DNA from: Undaria pinnatifida
Lineage: Eukaryota > Sar > Phaeophyceae > Laminariales > Alariaceae
Length of the DNA stretch: 64,000 bases
Direction: 5' to 3'
Assembly: GCA_012845835.1 (NCBI GenBank)
Contig: JABAKD010000016.1
Location: forward strand, 19,081,696-19,145,695
The first letter of the stretch is position 1; each line of letters begins with the position of its first letter. Under the pieces are notes generated by a model, which saw nothing but the letters and a program-made list of their open reading frames with translations, was not told the origin of the DNA and did not search any database. The position numbers were made by a program, and so were the translations under genes. This document shows, in pieces, positions 10,726-21,720 of this stretch.

Positions 10726-12284
10726 AGGTTTCGTCTTATTTTGCATCAACACCTGGTATCATGTGTGAGAAGTTCGTCTAGTACAAAACGCCTCCACATA
10801 CACTGGACCCCCTAGAAACCCTGAATATCCCCGGCCCTGCGGTGTTTCAGGTAGCGGTAATGGTGAGCGGTAGTGTTTTTCAGCAGTGCTTTTCAGCAAA
10901 ATCGGTAATTTACCGGTTCATCACAGCTCTGGAATAGCGGCAAAATGTGATACATCCCTGTTATGTATCGACATGCTCCCGGCAGCGTAATGCCATTCCG
11001 ATCTGACCCCCCGTATCTGAGCCCTCCAAACTGGCCCTGGATAGATCGTGCTGTTGCGCCCGCAGGCCCGTGGAGGGTGAGGGGTGAGAGTTAAACGACT
11101 CGTCGACGACAAAAAAACAGGTAGCGTTGCCGCAGAGTTGAGTGCGAACCTATCGATAATACCGCAAAATGAGCTACTGGTATGATAACCGCACTCAAGA
11201 ACCGCTACCGCAAAAACTCGCGGAAAGGGGTGGATGGCTACCATCCCCTTGTAACAACACGTTAAAAACGTGAGGGTTTCCAATATATATACGGAAGCGT
11301 TTCTAACAGGGGCTGGTGCCAGATATTCAAGAACCGCCTTTTTTTTCGACAACCTCGTAATAAATCATATGATTTCGCGATACCGTTAGCGACGCGGGAC
11401 GGGTATCATAACACGCAACCTTGCAAAAATACACCGCCATCGAGATTTTTCACGAACAACGCCAATTTTTTTATTTAATATCGAGCGGTTGGAACACCCG
11501 ATCAGTGCAACAGTACCGGAACTAGTGTTCTAGTATATCGGAGCAACACACCGAGCCCGTGTATCATCCGCGGCGAAACGGCAAAACGAGGTCGGACGCA
11601 AACGCGGACAAACGGTTGCCTACGATTGGCGACACACAGCAAGAGTTGGCGTAAGACTTGTTGAACCGGGGTGCCGTGGACACCTGAGGCCCAGAAGGAA
11701 ATTTCCGCAGAAATTTCCGCTTTTAGGTCCAGCAGCACCTCCTGAACAACAAGTGAAGACGAAAACAAGGTCTTACTTTTGAGGACCCATGTACGGTATA
11801 CCGGTATACAGGCCTAACAAGAAAACGAACGCGTATAGCATCGGCCACGCCAAACGGCCGGGCGGCCGGGATAGGGCGTGTGTCCCAGCTATGCAAACAA
11901 TGTAATGAGCTGTACATGTGTACATGTACCACACCCGAGCAGTATGCATGGTGACATTTGTTAGTGCTACTGCGCATTCTTCTTAGCCGCTTGACAACAT
12001 CTACCTCGATGTTGCCATTGCAGTGTTCCTTTGGCCGCGGAGCATGGCCCCCAAACCCTTACCCCACGTCAACCCTCTGACGGGTCGAGATTGGGTCGAG
12101 GTCGGCAGGGACAGGTGCTGGTGCTGTTGCTGCAATTTCTTAGTGTTACCGTCTATTACCTCTCTCTTGCTGCTGGTGCCTGTATGACGAGGGCACTTCA
12201 CTCAGCTACCGTATTCTTGCACACACATACGTGCGAGGTTTTTCACGCGAATAAAATAATTTGCGATATATCATATATATGACA
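10726..12284. other. No recognisable gene
   Basis: A 143-residue frame on the minus strand (10921-11352) has no recognisable domain and no exon signals. Nothing else stands out. Confidence 0.35.
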
Positions 12285-12860
12285 TCACATACCCACCTCG
12301 CCTGATGTATTTGTAGGACGTATCTCTGACTTAAAATTGACGACTGCAGAGCCCCACATCGACAAGGTAAAATCATAGGCGTGAAATCGTACATTTATTT
12401 GAGACAAAAATAATTTGGAAAAGGAAGCACAGGCAGATGTGTTAAAACTGCGGTAAACAACCTTACCAACCCATTACGTAGGGTATTTCGTACATACCGT
12501 CTGCATGATCGCCTCCCCACCTATGCCAAGCGAAGTATTACTAACGAGGTAACGTGATTGAGCGCGTGTATACCAAGTACCTGGTATGACTAATGAGGTA
12601 ACGTAATTGAGCACATGTATACCAAGCGTCGATTCGCATCCCTCCCTCTAATGCTCAAAGACGGAGACAGCATATGGCCACATACATCACCTCGCATGCT
12701 GTATTTGGCAATACGTATCTCTTGCGTATAATTAGCGATGTCGATAATAATGGTGACTGTATGATGATGGTGACAAACACAGTGCATGACCACATCACCT
12801 CGCCTGTTGCATTTGACAATACGTATCTCTTTCTTATAATTAGCGATGTCAGAAAATAAT
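12285..12860 (+). repeat. Degenerate tandem repeat, about 108 bp
   Basis: The block ATACGTATCTCTT followed by ATAATTAGCGATGTC occurs at 12711 and again 108 bases on. A weaker version (GACGTATCTCTGACTTAAAA) lies near 12317. CATCACCTCGC precedes each block. An ACCTGGTA-containing variant lies between, near 12580. Confidence 0.5.
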
Positions 12861-13039
12861 GGTACCTACAAATATTCTATAAAATATTCTAGCTTTCGAT
12901 CGATGTATCATACAACAACAAACTATGAAGATTTAACACGTTATTTACTACACTTAAACACTGGGTTGCATGCTGCATCTAACATCAAACCTTCTAGAAT
13001 AGTAAACATTACAAGCCAGATGATATAAAGGGATGTCTT

Positions 13040-14430
13040 ATTGCTTCAATCGTCAGGTTTGTCCCCTTTGAGAATTTATAGTTTCCGCGCACATATTGAA
13101 ATGTCCCGCCCCCCGCCCCTCCCCCCCCCCCCCTCCCCTCCCCCTCCACTGACCTCTTTTTCATAACAAACCCCAACCCTTTCCCCCCCCCCGCCCCTCC
13201 GTCCCCCGATCCCCCCCCCCCCTTCCGCCTAGTCTGTCCAAACGCCCCACTCACAATCAAAATCGGCCTGAGTAATAAACACCTATACGCAGTTGATACC
13301 ACGTCATTATCTTTCTGACCATCCATGACGAAGGTTTCAATTATATTCCCCCCCCCCCCCCCCCCTCCAACGCCCCCTCTTTTCCGACCACCTACACGAT
13401 CGCCTAGACCTAGCACCACGCGTATAACAAGCTGCTACATATCTTTGATCTCACAGCCGAAGTGTATTTGAATATTATTTGTGACCTAAACCTCCTAAAA
13501 ATCCCCCCCCCCCCTCTTGCTCTCCCTTACTCAAACGCCCCACCAAATATCGAAATCCGCCACATTAACAAACACTTCACGCACAGGATATCACCTCATT
13601 ATCTTTCGAGAGCCATCCATGCCGCTGTGTCCCCCCCCCCCCCCCCCCCCTCCAACGCCCCCTCTTTCCCGACCACCTGCACGATCGCCTAGACCTAGCA
13701 CCACGCGTATAACAAGCTGATACATATCTTTGATCTCACAGCCGAAGTGTATTTGAATATTATTTGTGACCTAAACCTCCTAAAAAATCTCCCCCCCCCC
13801 CCCCCCCTCTTGCTCTCCCTTACTCAAACGCCCCACCAAATATCGAAATCCGCCACATTAATAAACACTTCACGCACAGGATATCACCTCATTATCTTTC
13901 GAGAGCCATCCATGCCGCTGTGTTCCCCCCCCCCCCCCCCCGCCTCGAACGCCCCTTTCTTCCCCATCACCCGCACCTTCGCCTAGACCTAGCACCACAC
14001 GTATAACAAACCCCTCACCTAAAGCCCTTCCCCCCCCCCCCCCGCCCCCCGCCCCCGCCCCCACCCCCCACCCTCCCCCCCCAACCCATCCCAACCCCAC
14101 CCCCTCGAACACTCCACCCTCTCTTTACTCACTGATTGTACGACTTACCCCAGAATATACACGATAAACTGATGTATTATTTCCAAAAATGTCACATTTA
14201 TCCCCTCGAAATAATGTATAGTTTCCGGGCACATATCGAGCTGCCCCCCCCCCCCCCCCCCCCCCCCCCCGCCCCCAATAATATACTGGTGCCAAAACCG
14301 TCAGATTTATCCCCTCGAAAGGATTTATAGCTTACATGCACAAATTGCCCTTCCCCCCCCCCCCCCCCCCCCCCCGCCCCCCTCCAAACCCGCTCGCTTT
14401 TGATCAAAACCAGGCCCCCCCTTTGCCTTC
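13040..14430 (+). repeat. Poly-C tracts and the TTTATAGTTTCCGCGCACA repeat
   Basis: At least eight C runs, several longer than 15 bases, follow variants of CAGATTTATCCCCTYGAAA and TTTATAGTTTCCGCGCACA (about 13055, 14197 and 14307). A roughly 300-bp unit (ATTTGTGACCTAAACCTCC, then ACTCAAACGCCCCACC, then ATTATCTTTCGAGAGCCATC) is duplicated at about 13460-13725 and 13745-13990. Proline-rich or glycine-rich frames here come from the C runs. Such tracts are also prone to assembly error. Confidence 0.6.
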
Positions 14431-14690
14431 ACAGCTGTCAGATTTTGTCCCCCTCAGAAACGGGTTTTATAGTTTCCGCGCACAGACTGACTAAAATCAT
14501 CCTGTTGACCCTGATAGCTACACTGTAGCTGTAAGGGGAGTCGCCGACCTATATCCTTAATGAGGACACACAACTCGTAATGCGCGCGATCGGAGTATCA
14601 CACACAGCTTGCAAAGATGAGTTTCGACGAAATCTTCGATCTCACAGCTGGAGTGTATTTTAATTTTTATAATATATATGGCGGCTCCTT
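14431..14690 (+). repeat. Repeat family F, best-preserved copy
   Basis: In order it holds CAGCTGTCAGATTTTGTCCC, ACGGGTTTTATAGTTTCCGC, the CTGTTGACCCTGATAGCTAC block, GGGGAGTCGCCGACCTATAT, CGCGCGATCGGAGTATCACA and AGCTTGCAAAG. It then carries a small frame from 14617 reading MSFDEIFDLTAGVYFNFYNI. Near-full copies lie at 7881, 30365 and 56222, and fragments lie elsewhere. The reading frame is conserved better than would be expected of neutral repeat. Confidence 0.65.
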
Positions 14691-14820
14691 ATGTGCAGGT
14701 CGGCACAACGACGTGCGTGGTGCCCCGACTAATCCGACCCCAGGTCTTACCCTAACCGTAATCGTAACCTTAGCCGCAGCCCTTTGGGGAGCTCGAGGTC
14801 GGCTCGAAGTCGGCAGGGTA

Positions 14821-15042
14821 ATTCCTGCCATATATGCATCGCTAATAAACCTTGCGTGCATATCTGAAAAACCATACCTGGTACATGTTAAACGTATCCA
14901 ATACCCGGAGCCAATGTAGACGCGGAGATTAATTCCTGCCATATATGCATCGCTAATAAACCTTGCGTGCATATATAATAAACCATACCTGGTACATGTT
15001 AAACCTATCCTATACACGGAGCCAATGGCGAGGCGGAGATGT
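14821..15042 (+). repeat. 111-bp tandem duplication, two units
   Basis: ATTCCTGCCATATATGCATC begins both units (14821 and 14932). Each continues with GCTAATAAACCTTGCGTGCA, CATACCTGGTACATGTTAAA and CGGAGCCAATG. The units are about 90% alike. Confidence 0.75.
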
Positions 15043-15313
15043 CGTCTCGCAGGGTCTTGGTGTCTCCCTATGTCGATCGCCGTTCACAGCAAGCGCGAGC
15101 TGCAACATTGTTAATTGCATTTCGCAAGGGAGAATTATATGCCAACTGCTATAGTTCTGATTTGATGGGGACCGAGCGTTCCCATGAATCTGCGGTGGAA
15201 TAATCTCCGACGGCTCGCACATGTATACGTTGCGATTATGGCTACATAGGGTGCAGTTTTATAGGTTATACACATTATTGTGTTTTTTCAACCATTTCAT
15301 CTCAGTGATGTCA

Positions 15314-15402
15314 TATACCCCTTTACAACTGGAAACCCGTTTTTGGGGACAAATTGCTTGGATTTAGTATAGGGAGGGGTTCCGGGGCTCCAAAGGGGTT
15401 AA
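15314..15402. mobile_element. 81-bp MITE, copy 1 (TTAA-type)
   Basis: Element 15318-15398 is almost identical to 60496-60576, and both are exactly 81 bases. It begins CCCCTTTACAACTGG and ends CCAAAGGGG. The right flank is TTAA; the left flank here is TATA, so one target repeat has mutated. Confidence 0.6.
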
Positions 15403-15639
15403 AGGTTCGACGGGTAATTCCTATGGGTTACGTAGGGTTATACGGTTAGGGGTCAGTTGGGCATGGTTGAAAAACCACAATAATGTAGGACACCCAGTTT
15501 TATGCTCATTCGGGAATATGGTTTGAGGGTCCCCGTGTACGATACGAATGAAACTATTGTTGACTATGACCCCCAACCCAACCAACCAACGTAGAATAGT
15601 CCTCTCCGTCTCGTGCTCATTGGCTGTTCGTGTGCGTCT

Positions 15640-16068
15640 TTAGAAACAGAACTGCCCGAAAGCAAGCTCACTTGGTGCTTGACTACCGGTGAAGCTCCCG
15701 ATCGCACGATCGATCTAGCCGTGAGAAACGGAATCATTGCTTTAACAATCGTGCAGTCGTAGCGGGCCGTTCGAAACCGCGTGGTCACCCGAACCACGCG
15801 CAAGCAGTGGTTGATCAGCCGTGATTTTCCTTATCGCACGGACCGGGCCGTTAGAGACGGGATCGTTCCAATGATCGTTCGTTTGGCGGTCGTGGTGTCT
15901 TCTCGATACGAGCGTGCGGTTGGAAACGGAGAATTAACCCGGAAGCACACGCAAGCAGTGGTAGATGAATTGAACTCCCGATCGCACAGGCCGCTAGAAG
16001 AAGAACCACGTAGCCGTTTCAGCAGTTATCAAGAGTCCCGAGATGAGCGGGTTCCATGGGTTGCACAC
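15640..16068 (+). other. Open frame with internal near-repeats, unassigned
   Basis: A plus-strand frame runs from about 15781 to 16122 with no recognised domain. The DNA has loose internal repeats (CGATCGCACG.., GTGAGAAACGG/GTTAGAGACGG/GTTGGAAACGG, CACGCAAGCAGTGGT twice). It runs directly into a retrotransposon 3' end at 16080, so it may be part of that element. Confidence 0.3.
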
Positions 16069-16079
16069 GAAAAGGGGTG

Positions 16080-16165
16080 GTGGGGAGGCATGCTAATTTG
16101 TTGCTTGCCGTTGTTAATTTGACCGTTGAAGTCGCATCCCTTTCGAGACGGGGCACCGGAGAGGG
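16080..16165 (-). mobile_element. Non-LTR retrotransposon 3'-end relic, family A copy 2
   Basis: The plus-strand text GCATCCCTTTCGAGACGGGG and TTGTTGCTTGCC is the complement of the family A tail (GGGATGC..GGCAAGCAACAA). The copy is very short and diverged. Confidence 0.45.
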
Positions 16166-16599
16166 GGGGAGGGGCGTTCAACTTACGTACCAAGACCGTA
16201 GAGAGGTCAGCCGCAGTTTGTTATAGGTTAGGAGGCGTATGTATGCGGTAAAAGGGGGCGATGCAGCCCTACTCCCCCCCCTGCTATTTCGTTTCAGATG
16301 TAAGGAAGGCGTATGCACGTCGGGATGCGGGCTGCTTAGCCCCTTCCCCACCCTTGCTCTGGGGCGTTTTTCCTTTTTTTTCTCAAGAAGTGGCCATCAA
16401 AGTGTCGACATAGCAGTGGTGGTCAAATTTCCTCCAAATCAGTTTCGGGAGCGACACATCTAAAGATGGCTGTTTTTTCGGTCTTCTTTCAGTTGAATTG
16501 GCTCTACTGTAGATATCTAGAAATCACGTCCTGTTTTTGTTTAACAGTTGAACTACTTCAGATGTGAGTTTGATAACTGTGTAAATACGCATAGTCACA

Positions 16600-17130
16600 C
16601 CCCGGACAGCTCATGCACTAGCTCATCCATCGTGTATAGCTCACGCGCTCAAAACATGCGCAGATGAGCTATCGCCTGTAGCTCAAGCATTGAAGACATG
16701 TGCGGATCATGTAGTTCCTCTAGCTCATTCAGGGCCAAATGAGCTAGCTCATGTAGCTCGTTTAGCTCATCCTGGGCAAACATGTGCGGATGAGCTATCG
16801 ATGATAGCCCACTCTTCCAAAACATGTGCAGATGAGCTATCGCATACAGCTCAAGCCGGGAAAACATGTGCAACTCATGTAGCTCATATAGCTCATTCCG
16901 GGACAAATGAGCTAGCTCATGTAGCTCTTATAGCTCACCGTGGTGATATATGTGCAGATGAGCTACCGTCTATTGCTCAAGTCGGGAAGACATGTGCAGA
17001 CGAGCTATCGTCTACCAGGTATAGCTCAAGCCGGCAGAACATGTGCACGTGAACTATCCTCTATAGCTCACTCCATGAGCTCATGAGCTAGCTCATGTAC
17101 GTAGCTCTTTGTAGCTCTTTCAGGGCAAAA
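16600..17130 (+). repeat. AGCTCAT minisatellite, array 1
   Basis: The basic 42-bp unit is of the form AAAACATGTGCAGATGAGCT followed by ATCGCCTGTAGCTCAAGC. It is interrupted by AGCTAGCTCATGTAGCTC spacers. Because 42 is a multiple of three, one plus frame stays open (16690-17052) and encodes a 14-residue repeat KTCADELSSIAQAS and variants. The order of unit types from about 16655 to 16905 is the same as in array 2 from 18505 to 18750. Confidence 0.75.
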
Positions 17131-17815
17131 CATGCAGGTGCTTAGGTATATGGTAGATGAACAAACCTGGGCACTGGGACGAGTGCGAATGTAGGTTATA
17201 CAGCTCACCATCCAGGCAAAACTTCAATGTTGGTACGTGTGACAGCATCGTACTCCCTTTCAACGTCAAAAAAAGTACACCTGGTATACTGTGTAGCTGA
17301 TATTAATACCTGGTATATTGATATCAAGACCGTACTTCCTACGCATATCACAGCATTCGCATTTAACTTCATGGAACACATAACAATAGCAGTAGTCAAT
17401 GCGGCCATGTTGACACCCAGCAGCATTTGAAACCCGTGCACCCCCATCCAACACGGCTTCGCGCCACAAGGTTTAAAAACCAAAATAATCGCAAGAGGCA
17501 GGAAGAAAAAACCCATCTGCATCGCCCAAAAGAAGTAAAAAAGAGACGAACAGGCAGGTACATAACAACAGCAGCACGGAAGATCTACCGCTGCCCCCCT
17601 TTCATCCCCAAGGCTTCTAGTCCAAGCCTTCCCCTGCGGAGTCGCCGCAGTCGGCGTTAACGCCCTCTTCGCCCGCAGACCCCACCTCCACTGCGTACTC
17701 ATCGTAGTGGGCGTCCACGCCCGCTTCGCCCGCAGACCCCGCCCCACCCGCAGAAAGGGCGGCCACGTCCGCCTTCGGGTTGGCGAGACGGCGAGGTACC
17801 GCCTGGAGCGCCTGC

Positions 17816-18059
17816 TCAGTTGAGAGAGACAGTACTGGGAATGTGCTCGATGTTTCCGTCGAGGAACATGACCATCTCCGCGTAGGCCGCGGATAGGCTG
17901 CCCCTGGACCCCGTAATGAGACGCCCGGCCGTGCTAAAGTCCCTCTCCAGGACGGCAGAAGACGCCGGCACAGAGAGGAGCAGTACGCGAGCCACGCGGG
18001 CATGTTTGGGTAGATCGACTGGCTGCCCCTCGTTGGCCCAAAACGAGAGCAGGTCATGC
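17816..18059 (-). pseudogene. hAT transposase C-terminal dimerisation domain fragment
   Basis: In one minus-strand frame the segment reads LLSFWANEGQPVDLPKHARV, then ARVLLSVPASSAVLERDFST and AGRLITGSRGSLS, with a stop at 17816-17818. The VPASSAVLERDFS-AG-----R block is the hallmark of the hAT dimerisation domain. The upstream boundary is an AG after a pyrimidine-rich stretch (18060), so this may be one exon. No DDE catalytic part was found between it and array 2, so it is a fragment of a dead element. Confidence 0.75.
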
Positions 18060-18329
18060 TAGGCGTGTTGTATGGTGGTGTATGTGTATGCGTGCGAGCT
18101 CTTGTTTGTGGGTGGCAGGTGCCTCGATTGAGTTCTAGTTGAGTTAGTTGTACTTGGTCGGGTGTTGCATGGGCTTGGTGGGTGGTTATGGTTGTGACGA
18201 AAAAACAATCCACCGGTACTCTGTCTATCTGGCATATTAAGCACAGAAGAAGCTCCGATCGCGTATACAAAAGGTATGGATGTTTGTGTTGTCATGGTGT
18301 GGTATGTATGTGCTCGTACCTGCGATTAG

Positions 18330-18800
18330 CAGCAGCTCATGAGCTAGCGCATGTAGCTCTTATAGCTCACGACCTCAAAACATGTGCAGATGAGCTATCC
18401 TCTATAGCTCAAGCGTCGAAAACATGTGCAAATGAGCTATCGTCTATAGCTCAAACTTTGAAAACATGTGCAGATGAGCTATCGACTATAGCTCACCCTT
18501 TGAAAACATGTGCATATGAGCTATCACCTGTAGCTCAAGCATTGAAAAGATGTGCGGATCATGTAGTTCCTATAGCTCATCCAGGGCCTAATGAGCTAGC
18601 TCATGTAGCTCGTATAGCTCATCCTAGGCAAACATGTGCTGATGAGCTATCGGCTATAGCTTACCCTTCCAAAACATGTGCAGATGAGCTACCTTCTGTA
18701 GCTCAAGCCGGGGAAACATGTGCAGCTCATGTAGCTCCCGTAACTCACCGGTGAGCTACCTTCGAAAAGAGCTAGCTCGAGCTACGGTGAGCTGATCTGC
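18330..18800 (+). repeat. AGCTCAT minisatellite, array 2
   Basis: Same 42-bp unit, same orientation as array 1. A plus frame (18182-18754) stays open through it and encodes units such as ANELSSIAQTLKTC. The register of unit variants matches array 1 at an offset of about 1.85 kb, so the two arrays are copies of one another and not independent expansions. Confidence 0.75.
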
Positions 18801-19314
18801 CGGGGTGTGCACATATTTTCTTTATGTGGCACTTAAGTGGCGCGTGATACCACTCCATGTGTTAAGTTCATGAAGGATATTGGGCGACGGTGATAATGTC
18901 ATAAAAAAATAGAACTACGCCCCTCGAGAAAAGAACAGGTAATTTATTAATAATATGTACCTCTGATAAATGGGCCTACCTGTTCCGCAAAGAGCGAGAG
19001 CCCGTCTCGATCGTTCCCGGATCAAACACATACAGCGTTTCGTCGAAAACAGAGCCTCGGGCCAATGTTACAGCCCTACTTGAAAAACGGGTACAATAGT
19101 ATAAGCGACGACCTTACCCCCCACCCCTCTCCCGGCCCTCCCCTCACCGTTCCTCTTCGCCTCCCCCTCCCCCTCTGAACTCCCCCCCCCCTCCCCGTCC
19201 GCTCACCCCATCCTCCGCCTCTCGCCCCCCCCCCCTCCTCCCCCCGCCCCCCTCCTTCTCCTCTGCTCTCGTCCCTCCTGCATCCCCCCGTCCCCACCTT
19301 CCGTCGCTTCCCAG

Positions 19315-20137
19315 GTATTCGGGCGCAAGTGACGCAGCTATATCACGAGCGATAGACAATGCCCTCGGGTTACCGCGGGGCACCCCGGCCGTGGTGAGAG
19401 ATCCCGACGACGGTAGCGCGCTGGCCATAAGCGACTCCATCCCTAGCGGAGTTGCCCTTGACGCTGAGCCGGCGATAGTGGCGGCGGCCGTGATGTCGGG
19501 GGCGGCGGCAGTAGCGGCAGCAGCAGCAGTAGCCGCCGCGGTGGGCGGTAAAGGTAGCGGTGGCGGTGGCAGCAGTGGTGATACCTCCCGCTCCCTGAGC
19601 CCCCCCATGCATCATTCAGACGATGGGTTCCACGGGGGGGGGGGCGACAAGGCGGTTGGGGCCGGGAACAGCATCGGCAGCAGCAGCGGAGATGGAGGAG
19701 GGGGGACGGATGGATCGGGGGGACGGGCTGGAGCGGGTGGAGCCAAGGAGTTCCGGGGGGAGCTGCTAAAGTTCGAGCGAGTCAACGCGCACTTGGCGAA
19801 TGAGAGGACGTGGTTGGCGTGGGTTCGGACTGCCCTATCGGTGTTGGGGGTGGCGCTGTCGCTGTTGAGCCTGTCGGACGACATGTTGACGAGCGCGATG
19901 GACGCGGTGGCGCTTGCGCTCGGCGCTGCGTTCGTGCTCTGCACTCTGTTCACGTACCTGACGGGCTGGCTGCGGTACACTCGGGTGAAGGAGGTGTTGA
20001 CGTGGACGGGGAGCCAGGTTAGGGGTAGCTTCGGTCGGTTCGGGCTACAGTACTTCACGTACTTCCTCGGCATTGCTCTTGTGCTTTGTGTCCCCATCTA
20101 CCTCATCGCCGGGGTGGATGTCATCGAGGAGGCGTGA
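19315..20137 (+). CDS. DUF202-domain membrane protein (VTC1-like), 3' exon
   Basis: The C-terminal half carries a DUF202 domain. It shows an amphipathic entry with N-x-HLANERTWLAWVRTALSVLG, the family signature, followed by three hydrophobic segments: around the signature, at LALGAAFVLCTLFTYLTG, and at YFLGIALVLCVPIYLIAGV near the end. DUF202 occurs alone in small membrane proteins and as the membrane part of the vacuolar transporter chaperone (VTC polyphosphate polymerase), where it binds other VTC subunits; either role is possible here. The first half is alanine- and glycine-rich linker. There is no in-frame ATG near the 5' end. The open frame extends back to a strong acceptor TTCCCAG at 19308-19314 after a long pyrimidine-rich stretch, so at least one upstream exon with the start codon is missing from this call. 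The stop is at 20135-20137. Confidence 0.75.
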
Positions 20138-20900
20138 TTGTTAGCGAGGGAAGAGGGGGGAGGGGGAGAGGGAGGGCGGGGGGCTGTTGTTCCCCCCCCC
20201 TAGGCGGGAGGAGGAGAGGGAGGGGGGGGGGTTGTTGCCGCCGCCGCCGCCGTCGCCGCCGCTGCTGCCTCTGCGGTGTTGTTTGCTTCTGGGCTGGGGA
20301 GATGGACGGATTTGCAATTGGATGCTGCTGCTTGATCGGGGACCGGGGGGGGGGGGGGGGGGCTCTGCTGTTGGTTGTTGCTGTTGTTTTTGGGCCGGAA
20401 ATGGGGGGGGCGATGGAGGTTCTCTTGTCTGGCATTACCGTCAGGATTGCCGCCGCTTTTGCTGATATAGCTGGTGGTGATAGTGGCGATGCTGCTGTTG
20501 CTGGAGCTGACGACTTTGAGGGTGATAGCGCTGGTGGTGATTGTGGTGGGCTGTAGAGTCCATTGTGATCGCTAAACGATTACCACAGCCGGTAAACATG
20601 TTTTGCCTCTTCCGGCCTGTATTCTTCTTTGTTGAGATAGTTTGCATCTTCGTTTCTTCCTTGCTTTGCGTTCGTCTGCCTGTGTGTGTGTTTTTTTTTC
20701 TGTGGTTTTTGTTGGTTTGTTATTTTCAGTTTTGAAGGTACTCCGGTCAGTAGCTTTAGTTATCGGCAAGTCTGCCGGCTGGGGAGGGGGGGGGGGGGGT
20801 AGTTCGGTAGAGAAGGCAGACGGGAGGGAGCGCTTGAATTTTGCAATCCCTTTTTTCACTACGGCAGGCTTGTAGTGCTATTGAGAACGTGCAATATAAC
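20138..20900. other. G-rich flank of the DUF202 gene, no further gene
   Basis: Probable 3' untranslated and downstream sequence. It has many G runs (for example 20347-20362) and a GCC/CGC trinucleotide run near 20235-20265. Glycine-rich frames are products of this bias. Confidence 0.4.
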
Positions 20901-21274
20901 ATATACTTGGTGTGTATAGCGTGCTGCAGGATTTCAGGACTTTTCTTTTGATACCAAGCGGGAGAGAAGTATCACTGATGCCGCTGTGTTTGGTAAAAGG
21001 TGGTACGTGTTTCAGAAACTCGAAAGAAAACGATTCAACGAGAAATACATTGCCGTTTTTCTTACTACTCACAGTTGCATTAATGTATGTATACATAATA
21101 CGTACAATTGCCCGTCTGGTAATCATCAAAATGCAACAAGCAGTAGACAATTGCACCGACCCGCTGCTGCTGCTGTTGCTACTGGTGACGATGATGAGGA
21201 GGGCTCGCTCGCAACCAGATGACGTATAAGCGGTAGACCCGGCGTTTCCTGCCCTTCGTCTTTGACGGGGGGGG

Positions 21275-21530
21275 AAGGGGGAGGGGGGTACTCAGTTTGC
21301 GCATGGCCGTAGTCGTATGACCATAGACCCTCGCATCCCTACTATGCCGGGACGGAGCACGTCGGGTTTTCACCAACCAGGCAGACATTGCTTGCACCGT
21401 GAGGTGTTCGGCGAGTCGCATAAAGGGTGAACTGCATCCTTCCAAAAACCGCTCGTAGGACGGACTTTGGTACCTTGTGCCAACTTCCTTGCTTATGAAT
21501 GACAGCGCCAATGAGTTATACTTTGTTGTT
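21275..21530 (-). mobile_element. Non-LTR retrotransposon 3'-end relic, family B copy 1
   Basis: The minus strand encodes [20 protein letters not shown] and GHTTTAMRKLSTPL, and the DNA ends CTGAGTACCCCCC. Copies with the same peptide lie at 45115-45370 and, more diverged, at 55735-55890. The tail is related to family A at DNA level. Confidence 0.55.
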
Positions 21531-21559
21531 TTCTGGTGTGGCCATTCCACAGACAAGGG

Positions 21560-21720
21560 GGGGGGGGTGTACTCAGTTTGTGCATGGCCGTAGTCGTATG
21601 ACCAAAGACCCTCGCATCCCTACTATGCCAGGACAACACGTCGGGTTTTCACCATCCAGGGGGGTGGAGGGGGATATTGGGGGGGGGTGGGGGGGCTGTT
21701 GAGCCATGCCATGGTAGGCG
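21560..21720 (-). mobile_element. Non-LTR retrotransposon 3'-end relic, family B copy 2
   Basis: Second, shorter family B tail in the same orientation just after copy 1. It shares CATGGCCGTAGTCGTATGAC and CCCTCGCATCCCTACTATGC in plus-strand text, plus a G-rich (C-rich on its own strand) end. Confidence 0.55.

Noticed and set aside
13100-14420. Pro-rich and Gly-rich proteins
   Set aside because: Produced only by poly-C tracts in repeats.
17205-17747. 180-residue minus-strand frame with hydrophobic stretches
   Set aside because: No family resemblance and it lies between minisatellites next to a hAT fragment in a different frame; not supported as a gene.
16600-18800. CRISPR-like array
   Set aside because: Repeats are contiguous 42-bp units without unique spacers, in a eukaryotic genome.
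19076-19615. Long Gly/Arg- or Pro-rich frames on the minus strand opposite the DUF202 exon
   Set aside because: Shadows of C-rich intron and GC-rich coding sequence; the DUF202 signature fixes the real frame and strand.
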